A stretch of 64,000 bases of DNA from Cytophagaceae bacterium (GTDB lineage: Bacteria; Bacteroidota; Bacteroidia; Cytophagales; Cyclobacteriaceae). The stretch's first letter is position 1. Every line of letters starts with the position of its first letter. The stretch lies in assembly GCA_006969745.1 (NCBI GenBank), contig CP030886.1:1523234-1587233 (forward strand). Reading direction: 5' to 3'. Below the pieces are notes generated by a model. That model worked only from the letters and a program-made list of their open reading frames with translations. It did no database searches and was not told the origin of the DNA. Shown in pieces: positions 1-8,325 of the stretch. Both the position numbers and the translations under genes were made by a program.

Positions 1-158
1 GCTAGTGCAATTGCGCCACCTTCATTAGCAGCAATGATGTCCGATCCCTCGTCGGTCATGACTGAGCAAAAATCCTTTAATAATGAATCAGGAACTCCGG
101 TTGTGAACTCTACTCCTTGATTTCTAATTGATTTTAAAAACTTCTGAGGATCTAACAT
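1..158 (-). CDS. Phosphonopyruvate decarboxylase, N-terminal part (cut by window edge)
   Basis: Only the first 52 codons are inside the window. The protein starts MLDPQKFLKSIRNQGVEF and continues with TGVPDSLLKDFC and ANEGGAIALA, the typical start of the thiamine-diphosphate phosphonopyruvate decarboxylase family (Ppd/AepY); the E of ANEGGA matches the cofactor-activating glutamate region. The known reaction turns phosphonopyruvate into phosphonoacetaldehyde, the step that makes phosphonate synthesis irreversible. It begins 2 bases after the stop of the PEP mutase gene on the same strand, so the two are co-transcribed, mutase first. The ATG at 158 is the only sensible start. The next enzyme, an aminotransferase making 2-aminoethylphosphonate, would be expected further left. 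Confidence 0.85.
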   Translation of the reverse strand, partial: MLDPQKFLKSIRNQGVEFTTGVPDSLLKDFCSVMTDEGSDIIAANEGGAIAL

Positions 159-160
159 TT

Positions 161-1453
161 CTAATTAGGGAGAATGGTCAAAATTTCTTTGATTGACATA
201 CAGAATTCGTCAGCTTCTTTTGATCGTTTATTTGTCAAAATAGATTCTGCAGTTTTTTTCATCGCCGGGAATGCCGCTCTCAAAAGGTGATTTGCATAAA
301 TCACAATGCTAAATCCGGCTTCATGAAGCTCCTCCTCAGTGAATTGGTTGTAAGAAGACGGTACAGAAACAACCGGCACTTTGTATTCAAACTCCTGGTA
401 TCGTTTCATGAATTCCATGATTTCACTTCCATCTTTGTGACGACTGTGAATCATGATTGCATCAGCTCCTGCTTCAATATATGCTTTTGCCCTTGTTAAC
501 GCGTCCTCCATTCCATGCTCAGCAATTAGACTTTCCAGTCTGGCGATGATCATAAAGTCTTCAGTAACCTGGGATTTCTTTCCGGTATTTATTTTTTCAC
601 AGAATCCTTCAATGGTATCTAGCTCTTGCTTTACCTCCGTTCCGAAAAGTGAATTTCTCTTAAGGCCAACTTTATCTTCAATAATGACTGCAGAAACCCC
701 AAGTCTTTCTAGGTTTCTTACCAACATGGCAAAATGCTCTGTCACTCCTCCAGTATCTCCATCAAGAATGATCGGTTTGGTAGTTACATCCAAAATATCG
801 TTGATCGTATTAAACCTAGATGTTCTGTCCACATATTCTGTGTCAGGTTTTCCTTTTGCAGTTGAATCAGTCAGTGAGCTTACCCACATCGCGTCAAATT
901 CACGAACTTCATTTTCATCCGTTATTGAAGTTTGCTCCACGATGAGCGCAGAAATACCATTGTGCGCTTCCATGACGCGAACAATATCTTTAGACTCAAG
1001 AAGTCTTCTTAGCATGCGTCGCCTAATGTCAGGAGTGGTACCTACTTCCTTCATTGCAGCTCTAAGTCCTGTTGATGAAATGCCTGACGTATATTCTGGC
1101 TCCACCAATTCTCCACCCCACTCTTCCAGCAGCTTCACGACTTTATCTCTGATGTGCTTTTGAGGACCACTTTTCCAATCGCTTCCATGCACCACATAAT
1201 CCGGCTTTAATGCACGAAGATTTTCTTCATAGTCTAGTTCTTGCTGAGGGATTACCTCGTGAACACCCTTCAAATTTTCAAGGATTTTTTTTCTTTCGTC
1301 ATAAGACAAAAAAGGTGTTCGGCTGTATTTGCTTACTGCTTTATCGGATAGTAAACCTACGGTTACTTCTCCCAGCTCTCGAGCTACTTCTATGATATTG
1401 ACGTGACCATGATGAATCAGGTCCGTGCCCATTCCTACGTATACTTTTTTCAT
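161..1453 (-). CDS. pepM: Cytidylyltransferase-PEP mutase fusion (phosphonate synthesis)
   Basis: 430 residues in two domains. Residues 1-135 are a TagD/GCT-type nucleotidyltransferase with the HxGH motif (H14-H17) and the ISSTGLR motif at 125-131. Residues 145-430 are a PEP mutase of the isocitrate-lyase superfamily with DGDTGG (231-236) and the diagnostic EDKVGLKRNS (259-268), which fits EDKx5NS and separates true mutases from lyases. PEP mutase rearranges phosphoenolpyruvate to phosphonopyruvate, creating the C-P bond. The fused N-terminal domain suggests later activation of the phosphonate as a cytidylyl ester. ATG start. The gene leads a leftward operon with the decarboxylase and is divergent from the LicC-like gene (74 bp gap). 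Confidence 0.93.
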   Translation of the reverse strand: MKKVYVGMGTDLIHHGHVNIIEVARELGEVTVGLLSDKAVSKYSRTPFLSYDERKKILENLKGVHEVIPQQELDYEENLRALKPDYVVHGSDWKSGPQKHIRDKVVKLLEEWGGELVEPEYTSGISSTGLRAAMKEVGTTPDIRRRMLRRLLESKDIVRVMEAHNGISALIVEQTSITDENEVREFDAMWVSSLTDSTAKGKPDTEYVDRTSRFNTINDILDVTTKPIILDGDTGGVTEHFAMLVRNLERLGVSAVIIEDKVGLKRNSLFGTEVKQELDTIEGFCEKINTGKKSQVTEDFMIIARLESLIAEHGMEDALTRAKAYIEAGADAIMIHSRHKDGSEIMEFMKRYQEFEYKVPVVSVPSSYNQFTEEELHEAGFSIVIYANHLLRAAFPAMKKTAESILTNKRSKEADEFCMSIKEILTILPN

Positions 1454-1527
1454 TGCGATTTAGAATATTCTATCTTCGTGGCAAATTAAGCTCAAAGGAA
1501 CGGAAACACCGTCGAAAATCTAAATAG

Positions 1528-2247
1528 ATGACGCAAACGATTGAAACTGCCGTAATTCTGGCCGCCGGAAGAGGCACCAGACTCCAACCATATACATTTG
1601 ATATTCCTAAAGGATTTATGCCGGTAGGTGACGAGCGACTAATCGAAAGATCCGTGCGTGTATTAAAAGAAAACGGAATCAAAAACATCATTATTGGCAC
1701 TGGTCATCTACATGAGCATTACGAGAAATTCGCAAAAGAAAATGGGTTGAAGACTTTTTTGAGTCCTGATTTTGCAACTACCGGGAGCTTCCATACCCTG
1801 ATTTATGGATCTGATTTGATCAAGGGAGGTTTTCTTTTGTTAGAATCTGATCTTCTCTATCATTCAGATGCCATTAAAGGTTTGTTAAACACTGAATCCA
1901 GAGATGTGATCCTTTGCAGCGGTTTCACACAATCGAATGATGAAGTTTACGTTGAGGTCAAGGATGACCGTCTGTCTAACTTATCCAAGAAAAAAGAAGA
2001 GCTTGATTCAGTGGATGCTGAGCTGGTTGGTATTTGGAAAATATCATTGAATCTGTTGGAAAAGCTGAAATCTTTGCATTCTGCAGCAGAAAATGCCAGA
2101 AACATGGACTATGAAATCGCCATAGCTAAACTTTCCATTGAACACACCGTAAACGTTCTAAAAATCGACAATCTTGCTTGGTGTGAAATTGACAATCAAG
2201 AACACCTGGAAAGGGCGAAAAGAGATATTCAACCACGACTGGACTAA
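1528..2247 (+). CDS. LicC/PntC-like nucleotidyltransferase
   Basis: 239 residues. The N-terminus carries the sugar-nucleotidyltransferase loop AVILAAGRGTRLQPYT (G14xGTRL) with the downstream lysine in DIPKGFMPVG, and an acidic metal site in ESDLLY near residue 110. It resembles LicC phosphocholine cytidylyltransferase and the PntC 2-aminoethylphosphonate cytidylyltransferase rather than hexose enzymes: it is short and has no left-handed helix domain. Beside PEP mutase and a LicD-like gene the best guess is CTP + 2-aminoethylphosphonate to CMP-2-aminoethylphosphonate. The mutase already has a fused cytidylyltransferase of another fold, so one of the two may act on a different substrate. ATG start, 9 bp before the next gene. 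Confidence 0.8.
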   Translation: MTQTIETAVILAAGRGTRLQPYTFDIPKGFMPVGDERLIERSVRVLKENGIKNIIIGTGHLHEHYEKFAKENGLKTFLSPDFATTGSFHTLIYGSDLIKGGFLLLESDLLYHSDAIKGLLNTESRDVILCSGFTQSNDEVYVEVKDDRLSNLSKKKEELDSVDAELVGIWKISLNLLEKLKSLHSAAENARNMDYEIAIAKLSIEHTVNVLKIDNLAWCEIDNQEHLERAKRDIQPRLD

Positions 2248-2256
2248 CGGAAATTA

Positions 2257-3105
2257 ATGAAATCATATGCTAAGCACCTCAGGGTTTCTAACCGATTGAG
2301 GTCATTGATTAATGGAACCAATATTGGCAATCAGCTCTATTGGCATGATCAAAAGCTAAGAAATATTCTTGGCTGGAATGGGATAAAAAAATTTATCGCA
2401 TTTGCGATTGCCGCTAAGAAGCAGGATGAGATAGCCGAAAACTACAGCGTATCAAGGCTTTACTACGGAGATCCAATTAGTGATGGTCTTGACACTTCGG
2501 GCGCTACTGTGTGGAACTATACGAGGTTGCAAAACCCTCCGATTATTGAAAATAATGAAATATGTAAGCTCCTGGAGCAAAATGCCGAAGACATTATCCA
2601 AGAATACAAAGACAACATTGATAAGATTGTCACCCATCCTGATAATGACAGTCTTGCCAAAGAGGGTACCTGGTCTGGAATTTTCCTTTATGGCGTAGGC
2701 GGGAAAAAAGATGAGCGATACGAGAAATATTTTAAAAAGACCTATGAACTTGTAGATCAACTTCCTATTTCTAAAAATTTCGGATTTGTCCTGATTTCAA
2801 AGCTTTCTGCAGGCGTCAAAATATTGCCACATTGTGGTTCCAGTAATCTGCGCTTTAGATATCATCTGGGTTTGGATGTTCCTGAACCGGATAAGGTTAA
2901 AATCAGAGTAGGAAAAAAGTGGCAGCACTGGAAGACTGGCAAGGCTTTTGGCTTTGATGATTCATTCGAACATGAGGTTGTTCACGAAGGAGAAAAAGAT
3001 CGAGTGGTGCTTATTGTTGATGCATGGAATCCTGATCTCACAGAGGAAGAGATAGCTATTTTTGATAATAGGCTATTCCATGAATTTGGGACACGAGTTA
3101 ACTAG
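2257..3105 (+). CDS. Aspartyl/asparaginyl beta-hydroxylase-family dioxygenase
   Basis: 282 residues. The C-terminal half has the family pattern PHCGSSNLRFRYHLGL (H192, H203) followed by FDDSFEHEVVHEG (H239) and RVVLIVDAWNP (R249), matching the iron and 2-oxoglutarate sites of Asp/Asn hydroxylases and LpxO. The protein is cytosolic by sequence. Family members hydroxylate peptides or lipid A acyl chains. Here it sits between the LicC-like and LicD-like genes, so it may hydroxylate the phosphonate (for example to a 1-hydroxy form) or a lipid carrier; this is inference. It follows the LicC-like gene by 9 bp and its 3' end overlaps the convergent LicD-like gene by 8 bp. Confidence 0.85.
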   Translation: MKSYAKHLRVSNRLRSLINGTNIGNQLYWHDQKLRNILGWNGIKKFIAFAIAAKKQDEIAENYSVSRLYYGDPISDGLDTSGATVWNYTRLQNPPIIENNEICKLLEQNAEDIIQEYKDNIDKIVTHPDNDSLAKEGTWSGIFLYGVGGKKDERYEKYFKKTYELVDQLPISKNFGFVLISKLSAGVKILPHCGSSNLRFRYHLGLDVPEPDKVKIRVGKKWQHWKTGKAFGFDDSFEHEVVHEGEKDRVVLIVDAWNPDLTEEEIAIFDNRLFHEFGTRVN

Positions 3106-3706
3106 GCGGATGCCACAAACCAGTGGTCTCATCTCTACTTCCTCCTGTACCCAGATAACCATACATAAGCTCAAGATATCCTTTTGAATCGCCGGGCACA
3201 GAAACATCCTCCCCAAGAAAATTTACAGTTTTTAGTGGAAACACCAGCTTCTTAGGAATATGCTGTCTTTCATTGGGATATTTAGCATCTACAAATTGTC
3301 GAATAGTTTCGCCTTCATCATCGTAAAAGAAGATATCAAAATCATAGCCTTTGTACGAAAAGTAAATTTTAGGACCCGCATGATTTTTTGAAGTATCGTA
3401 AAATTTCAACCCTCTCGGCATCTTGTCTTTGAGCTGCGCTACCTTTTCGTACGAGCTTTTCATCATCGCCACATCAATATCAATGTCATGAGGAATGATA
3501 CTATTGGAGCGATGCTGCCCCAGTAAGGTCCCAAAGTCTAACCAATAAGGCTCCCCGGTTTCATTGAGCGCATGCACTGACAGCTTATACATTTGCTCAA
3601 GTATTTGCAGCTTTCGCTCTCTATATTGACCCGGCAATGCGAATAAAACTAAATTTGCAATTCGCTGGATGTACTGGCTGATTCGTAGCATTTTGCAAAA
3701 AAACAT
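3098..3706 (-). CDS. LicD-like phosphotransferase
   Basis: About 200 residues. It carries the LicD/fukutin nucleotidyltransferase core: WLDFGTLLGQHRSNS followed by IPHDIDIDVAMM, equivalent to the GTLLG...DDDID signature, then the DFDIFFYDDEG strand. LicD enzymes move phosphocholine or similar phospho-alcohols from a CDP/CMP donor to a glycan. With a phosphonate pathway next door, CMP-2-aminoethylphosphonate is the likely donor. Two ATG starts are possible, 3706 and 3691 (MLRISQ); the second gives a tidier N-terminus. It runs against its neighbours: it converges on the hydroxylase gene and is divergent from the Stealth gene, only 18 bp from the latter's start. Confidence 0.82.
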   Translation of the reverse strand: MFFCKMLRISQYIQRIANLVLFALPGQYRERKLQILEQMYKLSVHALNETGEPYWLDFGTLLGQHRSNSIIPHDIDIDVAMMKSSYEKVAQLKDKMPRGLKFYDTSKNHAGPKIYFSYKGYDFDIFFYDDEGETIRQFVDAKYPNERQHIPKKLVFPLKTVNFLGEDVSVPGDSKGYLELMYGYLGTGGSRDETTGLWHPPS

Positions 3707-3724
3707 ATAAAAACTGATTCGTCG

Positions 3725-4639
3725 TTGAAGGAGACTAACAAAGACTTACCTATTGATCTGGTTTATACATGGGTGGATGGAGATGACCCTGACTATTTGA
3801 AGGTTTACAATGAGTATGCGGAGACCCCGAAAGACATAAATCCGGAGCGTACCAGAGACACCTACGACATGCTTAAATACAGTTTACGATCTGTTGAAAA
3901 GTTTTTGCCTTGGATACGCACCATATATATTGTCACGGCACGACCTCAAATTCCGGATTGGCTTCAGCCTGATCATCCAAAAGTCAAAGTGATTCATCAT
4001 GATGAGGTCATCGACAACCAATACTTGCCCACGTTCAATTACAACACGATTGAGAGTTGCATGCATAAAATTCCGAATCTATCTGAATACTTTCTCTATT
4101 GCTGTGACGATTTTCTGTTTGGTTCTAAGGTTGAGATTTCAGATTTTATCGATGATGAGGGAAAAATAACTGTATTCGGTACGTTGTTTGGTGAGAACCT
4201 GAAATTCCGGATTTATGAAAGAAAGCTAGATATCGTGAGTTTGGGTTTAGTAGAGCATAACCCCATCTTCTTCAAGAAGTCATACATAAATGAACTTCAG
4301 GATCATTATAAAGATCTATTTCATCAGACTAGGCTTGCCAAGTTCAGAAGAGATGATAATGTGACCATGCAAAAAGTCTACAAGCAGTGGGTATTGAGCA
4401 ATCATCGTGAACTCGCAAGGCCAATTAAGGTTACGGAACTGATTAAAGTTCATACTTTTCATAAAATCACAAACGACTTGAGAAAGCAGGAAAAAGCCAT
4501 GGAGGCTTTGGAGGAGAAAGCTCCAAAATTCTATTGCCTTAACGACGATCAAAGAGACAATCCAAACCCGGATGTAATCGAGCTTGTTCGAGATTATCTT
4601 AATCGCAACTATCCTGTTAAGTCCGAATTTGAGTTGTAA
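3725..4639 (+). CDS. Stealth-family sugar-phosphate transferase
   Basis: 304 residues with the conserved Stealth regions in order: CR1 IDLVYTWVDGDDPDY near the N-terminus, CR2 RDTYDMLKYSLRSVEKFLPW with IYIVTARPQIPDWL, and CR3 around EYFLYCCDDFLFG. Family members transfer hexose-1-phosphate units and build phosphate-linked capsule polymers. It implies a phosphodiester-linked glycan at this locus, alongside the phosphonate enzymes. The start is a TTG at 3725, because no ATG precedes CR1 in frame and the gene on the other strand begins 18 bp upstream. A GAAGGAG run lies inside the first codons, so the start is not fully certain. Confidence 0.9.
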   Translation: MKETNKDLPIDLVYTWVDGDDPDYLKVYNEYAETPKDINPERTRDTYDMLKYSLRSVEKFLPWIRTIYIVTARPQIPDWLQPDHPKVKVIHHDEVIDNQYLPTFNYNTIESCMHKIPNLSEYFLYCCDDFLFGSKVEISDFIDDEGKITVFGTLFGENLKFRIYERKLDIVSLGLVEHNPIFFKKSYINELQDHYKDLFHQTRLAKFRRDDNVTMQKVYKQWVLSNHRELARPIKVTELIKVHTFHKITNDLRKQEKAMEALEEKAPKFYCLNDDQRDNPNPDVIELVRDYLNRNYPVKSEFEL

Positions 4640-4691
4640 TTTTGCAACCGTTTTAAAATTCTCCATAGAATCTCCTGGTAATCAAATTAAT

Positions 4692-4698
4692 AAGGAGG
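4692..4698 (+). promoter_or_regulatory. Strong Shine-Dalgarno sequence before the ABC exporter
   Basis: AAGGAGG is complementary to the 16S rRNA tail and lies 13 bases before the ATG at 4712. Such a full match is unusual here: most genes in the window have only A-rich leaders, as is normal for Bacteroidota. It may indicate acquired DNA or strong translation. Confidence 0.5.
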
Positions 4699-4711
4699 AA
4701 AAAAATCTACA

Positions 4712-6334
4712 ATGCGCGTCATCAGACTCCTGTTAGGATCATCAAGAAAACTATTTTTAGCTGCTGCTTTTACAAGTGTATTAACCGGACTGTTCTCTAC
4801 ACTGGTTATCAAAACTGTCCATGAATCGATCCAGGGTGACGATTTTGATTTAAGTATTTTCCTTCAGAAGTTTCTTTCTTTCTGGGTGCTTTATGGTTTG
4901 CTATCCGTCATTTCCTCATATTCTGTTTCAAAGATGACACAGAAAATCATTCACCAATTGAGGATAAAACTTTCCAATAGTTTTTTGCAGGCAAGCTTTG
5001 AAACCATGGAGCACAACCAGAAAAAAATGCTCCCGATACTCACTGAGGACGTAAAGACGATCGCTTACTCGATCGATCGACTACCAAACGTTACGACCGG
5101 ACTGGCGTCTATAATTGGAATTTTGGCTTATATGGTCTGGTATTCGCCGTTCCTTTCCGGAGCCACTGTATTAATTTTTGTTTTTGTCTTTCTCTTTACC
5201 AAAGTATTGCTCCCATTCATTCGGAAATACGAAGAACAATCCAGAACTCACTTAAACGATATTTTCGACTACTTCCACGGCCTGGTTTTTGGAATAAAAG
5301 AACTGGTTTTAAATAAAGAATCACAAAAACGATTTTTGAAGGACTTCATCATTCCTTCAAGTCAAAAGCAAAATGAGGCATACCTGAAAGAGAGTGTTGC
5401 AGCAGCAATAATGAATCGTGCGACTGATATGATCCTGTTGTTGGGGATTGCAGGTTTGATAGTAGCAGTATTTAATCTTCAGTTTGTAACACTCGAATTT
5501 TTTGGTCACTACCTAACCCTTGTGCTTTTTACTCTCGCACCACTTTCTACAGCCGCAGGATTCTTCAGTGGTCTTAAGAGGCTCGATGTTGCGTTGGAAC
5601 AAATCAATAAGGTGGGGCTTGAGCTAAAGCCAGACAGTGATTTCAATGAAGGTCTGCAGCCACTGTCTGAGCCGGAAAACAACAAAGAGGTCATCAAGCT
5701 TGAGCAAATGAAGCATAGCTACTATCACACAGATATAGATCAGCACTTTGCGATGGGGCCAATAGACCTTGCTATTGAAAAAGGTGAAATGCTCTTCGTT
5801 GTTGGTGGTAACGGAAGCGGTAAAACCACGCTGGCTAAGCTATTGCTCGGATTATACACGCCACTATCTGGAAAGGTCTTTTATCGCGGACAAGAGATCA
5901 CAGAAGATAATCTCTCTACATACCGATCTAAGTTTTCTGCTGTCTTCGTCGATTCTTACTTGTTTGAAGACTTCTTAAATGTTGATAAAGCTTATTTGGC
6001 TGAGCATGGAGACAAGCTTATTAAAATGTTTAAGTTGGAGAATAAGGTGAAAATCAAGAATCACAAATTCACAACTAAAAACCTTTCAGAAGGACAGAAA
6101 AAGCGCCTCGCACTCATAATCTCTATTCTTGAAAACAAGGATATTTATCTGTTTGATGAGTGGGCCGCCAATCAGGATCCTCTATTCAAAGAAATCTTTT
6201 ATAAAGAAATACTCCCTTTTCTTCAGTCGCTTGGGAAAACACAAATTGTGATTACTCACGATGATAGATATTTCGATCTTGCAGACCGGGTGATCAAGTT
6301 AAGAGATGGTAAGATTAGCGACTTCAAAAAATAG
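4712..6334 (+). CDS. Cyclic-peptide/SyrD-type ABC exporter (fused membrane and ATPase)
   Basis: 540 residues: an N-terminal half with about six membrane segments (residues 10-300) and a C-terminal ATPase. Walker A is GGNGSGKTTL near 364, the signature is LSEGQKKRLAL near 458 and Walker B leads into DEWAANQDP near 482. The DEWAA-x-QDP motif is characteristic of the SyrD/PvdE/YojI group, which exports cyclic lipopeptides, siderophores and microcins. No peptide synthetase is nearby. Its position after the Stealth gene suggests it moves a glycan or phosphonate intermediate, but that is inference. It is preceded by an unusually good ribosome binding site. Confidence 0.9.
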   Translation: MRVIRLLLGSSRKLFLAAAFTSVLTGLFSTLVIKTVHESIQGDDFDLSIFLQKFLSFWVLYGLLSVISSYSVSKMTQKIIHQLRIKLSNSFLQASFETMEHNQKKMLPILTEDVKTIAYSIDRLPNVTTGLASIIGILAYMVWYSPFLSGATVLIFVFVFLFTKVLLPFIRKYEEQSRTHLNDIFDYFHGLVFGIKELVLNKESQKRFLKDFIIPSSQKQNEAYLKESVAAAIMNRATDMILLLGIAGLIVAVFNLQFVTLEFFGHYLTLVLFTLAPLSTAAGFFSGLKRLDVALEQINKVGLELKPDSDFNEGLQPLSEPENNKEVIKLEQMKHSYYHTDIDQHFAMGPIDLAIEKGEMLFVVGGNGSGKTTLAKLLLGLYTPLSGKVFYRGQEITEDNLSTYRSKFSAVFVDSYLFEDFLNVDKAYLAEHGDKLIKMFKLENKVKIKNHKFTTKNLSEGQKKRLALIISILENKDIYLFDEWAANQDPLFKEIFYKEILPFLQSLGKTQIVITHDDRYFDLADRVIKLRDGKISDFKK

Positions 6335-6341
6335 GTTATCT

Positions 6342-7244
6342 CTAGTTTGAATCCAGCAGTCGATTCACTCCCTGTTCCAAAGATATCTCTGGATACCATT
6401 TTGTCAGCCTGCTGATTTTATCAATGGAAAGTACGTTCGTTTTAACGTCAAATTCTCGATCTTCTAGGTGGATGATATCCAAAGGTCGCTTAATTAATTT
6501 TTCAAAAACGAGTCGCAAATCATTTAATGATGTACCTCTCCCGGATCCAATGTTAAATGTTTCATTCTCCAAATCAAGGCTACTCAGAATCCCTCTACAT
6601 AAATCACTTATATGGATAAAGTCCCTTACTAATTCGCCTTTGCCAACCATTTTAATGGGTTGGTTTTGCCTTATCATATCTACCCAATGGCCAATTACAC
6701 CCAACCCTTTCTTTAGACTAAACCCTGGACCATATAAATTAGAAGGTCTCAAAATCACATATTGCATCCCTGTTTTGACGGATGCTTCTTTGACAGCCTT
6801 TTCTACCTTCAACTTCACCGCTCCATAGGCAGATACCGGGTTTGTTGGGTGTATTTCATCAATAGGTAGGTATTCAGGTCTACCATAAACAGTTCCACCT
6901 GATGAAATGAAAATTAGTTTTGCCTCTTTCTCTGCACATGCATCAATGAGGTTTTTGGATGCATCCCAGTTCAACTTCATTTCGGCATCTATGTCTTCCC
7001 CGGTAACAGATGGATTGGACCTCCATGCCAGGTGAATGACCGTATCTCCTGTATTGATTTGATTAATAAGCCTAGGGTCTGCCAGATCCAAAACATGCTG
7101 CTGGTAATTGATTGGTAGTGCTGGATCCTCTTGAAATGGATGTATGTCGAACAACTTCACAGAAGAGATTTTAAAATCAGCCAAATGAGTCAAGAGGCTC
7201 TTGCCAAGAAAGCCATTTGCACCTGTGATTATAACATTGTTCAT
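6342..7244 (-). CDS. NAD-dependent epimerase/dehydratase (nucleotide-sugar SDR)
   Basis: 300 residues from the ATG at 7244. A 13-codon upstream extension would begin with TTG and lacks family similarity, so it was not used. The Rossmann motif GANGFLG is at 8-14, the serine region FISSGGTVYG follows, and the catalytic pair is Y140-x3-K144 (YGAVK). It looks like a UDP-glucose 4-epimerase or related extended SDR that supplies a nucleotide sugar to the glycan locus; the substrate cannot be read from sequence. It converges on the ABC exporter gene with an 8 bp gap and is divergent from the glycosyltransferase gene at 7451. Confidence 0.88.
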   Translation of the reverse strand: MNNVIITGANGFLGKSLLTHLADFKISSVKLFDIHPFQEDPALPINYQQHVLDLADPRLINQINTGDTVIHLAWRSNPSVTGEDIDAEMKLNWDASKNLIDACAEKEAKLIFISSGGTVYGRPEYLPIDEIHPTNPVSAYGAVKLKVEKAVKEASVKTGMQYVILRPSNLYGPGFSLKKGLGVIGHWVDMIRQNQPIKMVGKGELVRDFIHISDLCRGILSSLDLENETFNIGSGRGTSLNDLRLVFEKLIKRPLDIIHLEDREFDVKTNVLSIDKISRLTKWYPEISLEQGVNRLLDSN

Positions 7245-7338
7245 TTGATTCTTTTGATCCAAGTGCCCAAAGGTAAGACCCAAAGACTATTAAATCGCCA
7301 GGACTCAAAAGCAATTCATTACTCTATGTCGGTTTCTA

Positions 7339-7346
7339 TATTTTTG
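7339..7346 (+). promoter_or_regulatory. Candidate -7 box upstream of the glycosyltransferase gene
   Basis: TATTTTTG fits the Bacteroidota -7 consensus TAnnTTTG and lies 105 bp before the ATG at 7451. No clear -33 TTTG is seen at the usual spacing, so this is a weak call. Confidence 0.25.
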
Positions 7347-7450
7347 CAGGAAATTCAGCTTTTTTTAGGGGTATTTAGTTTCCTAAATCACTTAATCGAA
7401 CTGACAATACTCTTTATACTGTAAATAGCGAGCGTTCTTTTGATCCACTA

Positions 7451-8287
7451 ATGTCAAAAAACAACAATCACATCATTTCTGCGGGCGATAAAAATTTTTA
7501 TCCTTGCTTTCAACAGTTCATGTATTCTTTTGAAAGACATCATGAGTTTGAAAACAGCAACCTTATTTTTTTTGATCTTGGCCTTTCAGATGCACAACGA
7601 TCAGAAATAGAGGAGAAAATAAAGAGCAATCCGTGGTTGGAGTTACGATCGTTTGACTTCTCAAAGTATCCTGACTATTTCGATCCAAAGAATCAAAATT
7701 ATGCCTGGAAACCGACACTTATACATGAAGTGTACGTCGAAAAGAAAGGAAACATTTTGTACTTAGATAGCGCCAATCTAATTCTCAGAAACTTAAAGCC
7801 AATTTGGGATATTATTGAGTCGCAAGGTACTTATGCACCATTGTGCGGATCGGGCTCCTTAGAAGAATGGACCTTGGAACCCACTCTAGAATACTTGTCC
7901 GTGTCGCAAAAACATCGCGACGAGAGAAACAGGGCAGGTAACACCATTGGATTTTCATACTCTAATCAATCAGTTCGAGAATTGGTGGCCAAATGGAAAG
8001 ATCTTGCTGCAGTAGAAGAATGCATCTACCCTGCTGGAGCAACCCGATACAATCACAAAAGTGATCAGTCCATACTCACAATTTTACTGCTCCAACTTGA
8101 GGAGAAAGGGGAGATCGAGCTGACTGAACAGGAAGTAGACATTAGTTCATCTCATCCAACAAAATTTATCAGTGTAAGGAAAAAGGTAAGTGATAAAACG
8201 TTACTACCTATTGGACCAATGACGTATACATACTTTTTGATCCAAAGAAAAGCTGACATACTGGTCAATAAGTTAAAGGGCAATTGA
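7451..8287 (+). CDS. Putative GT-A-type glycosyltransferase
   Basis: 278 residues, cytosolic. The start SAGDKNFYPCFQQFMYS and the block GNILYLDSANLILRN (about 100-114) resemble GT8-like and DUF1647 nucleotide-diphospho-sugar transferases, in which an LDSAN-type motif replaces DxD at the metal site. KSDQSILTILL near the C-terminus fits the same fold. The donor and acceptor are unknown. It sits in a run of transferase genes in the glycan locus and is followed by another transferase after 38 bp. Confidence 0.65.
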   Translation: MSKNNNHIISAGDKNFYPCFQQFMYSFERHHEFENSNLIFFDLGLSDAQRSEIEEKIKSNPWLELRSFDFSKYPDYFDPKNQNYAWKPTLIHEVYVEKKGNILYLDSANLILRNLKPIWDIIESQGTYAPLCGSGSLEEWTLEPTLEYLSVSQKHRDERNRAGNTIGFSYSNQSVRELVAKWKDLAAVEECIYPAGATRYNHKSDQSILTILLLQLEEKGEIELTEQEVDISSSHPTKFISVRKKVSDKTLLPIGPMTYTYFLIQRKADILVNKLKGN

Positions 8288-8325
8288 GATACTAAAATTC
8301 ATCACACAAACGAAACAATACAGAT

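Noticed and set aside
453..1163. A 236-codon plus-strand frame opposite pepM
   Set aside because: It is the antisense of a strongly conserved enzyme gene and has no recognisable domain.
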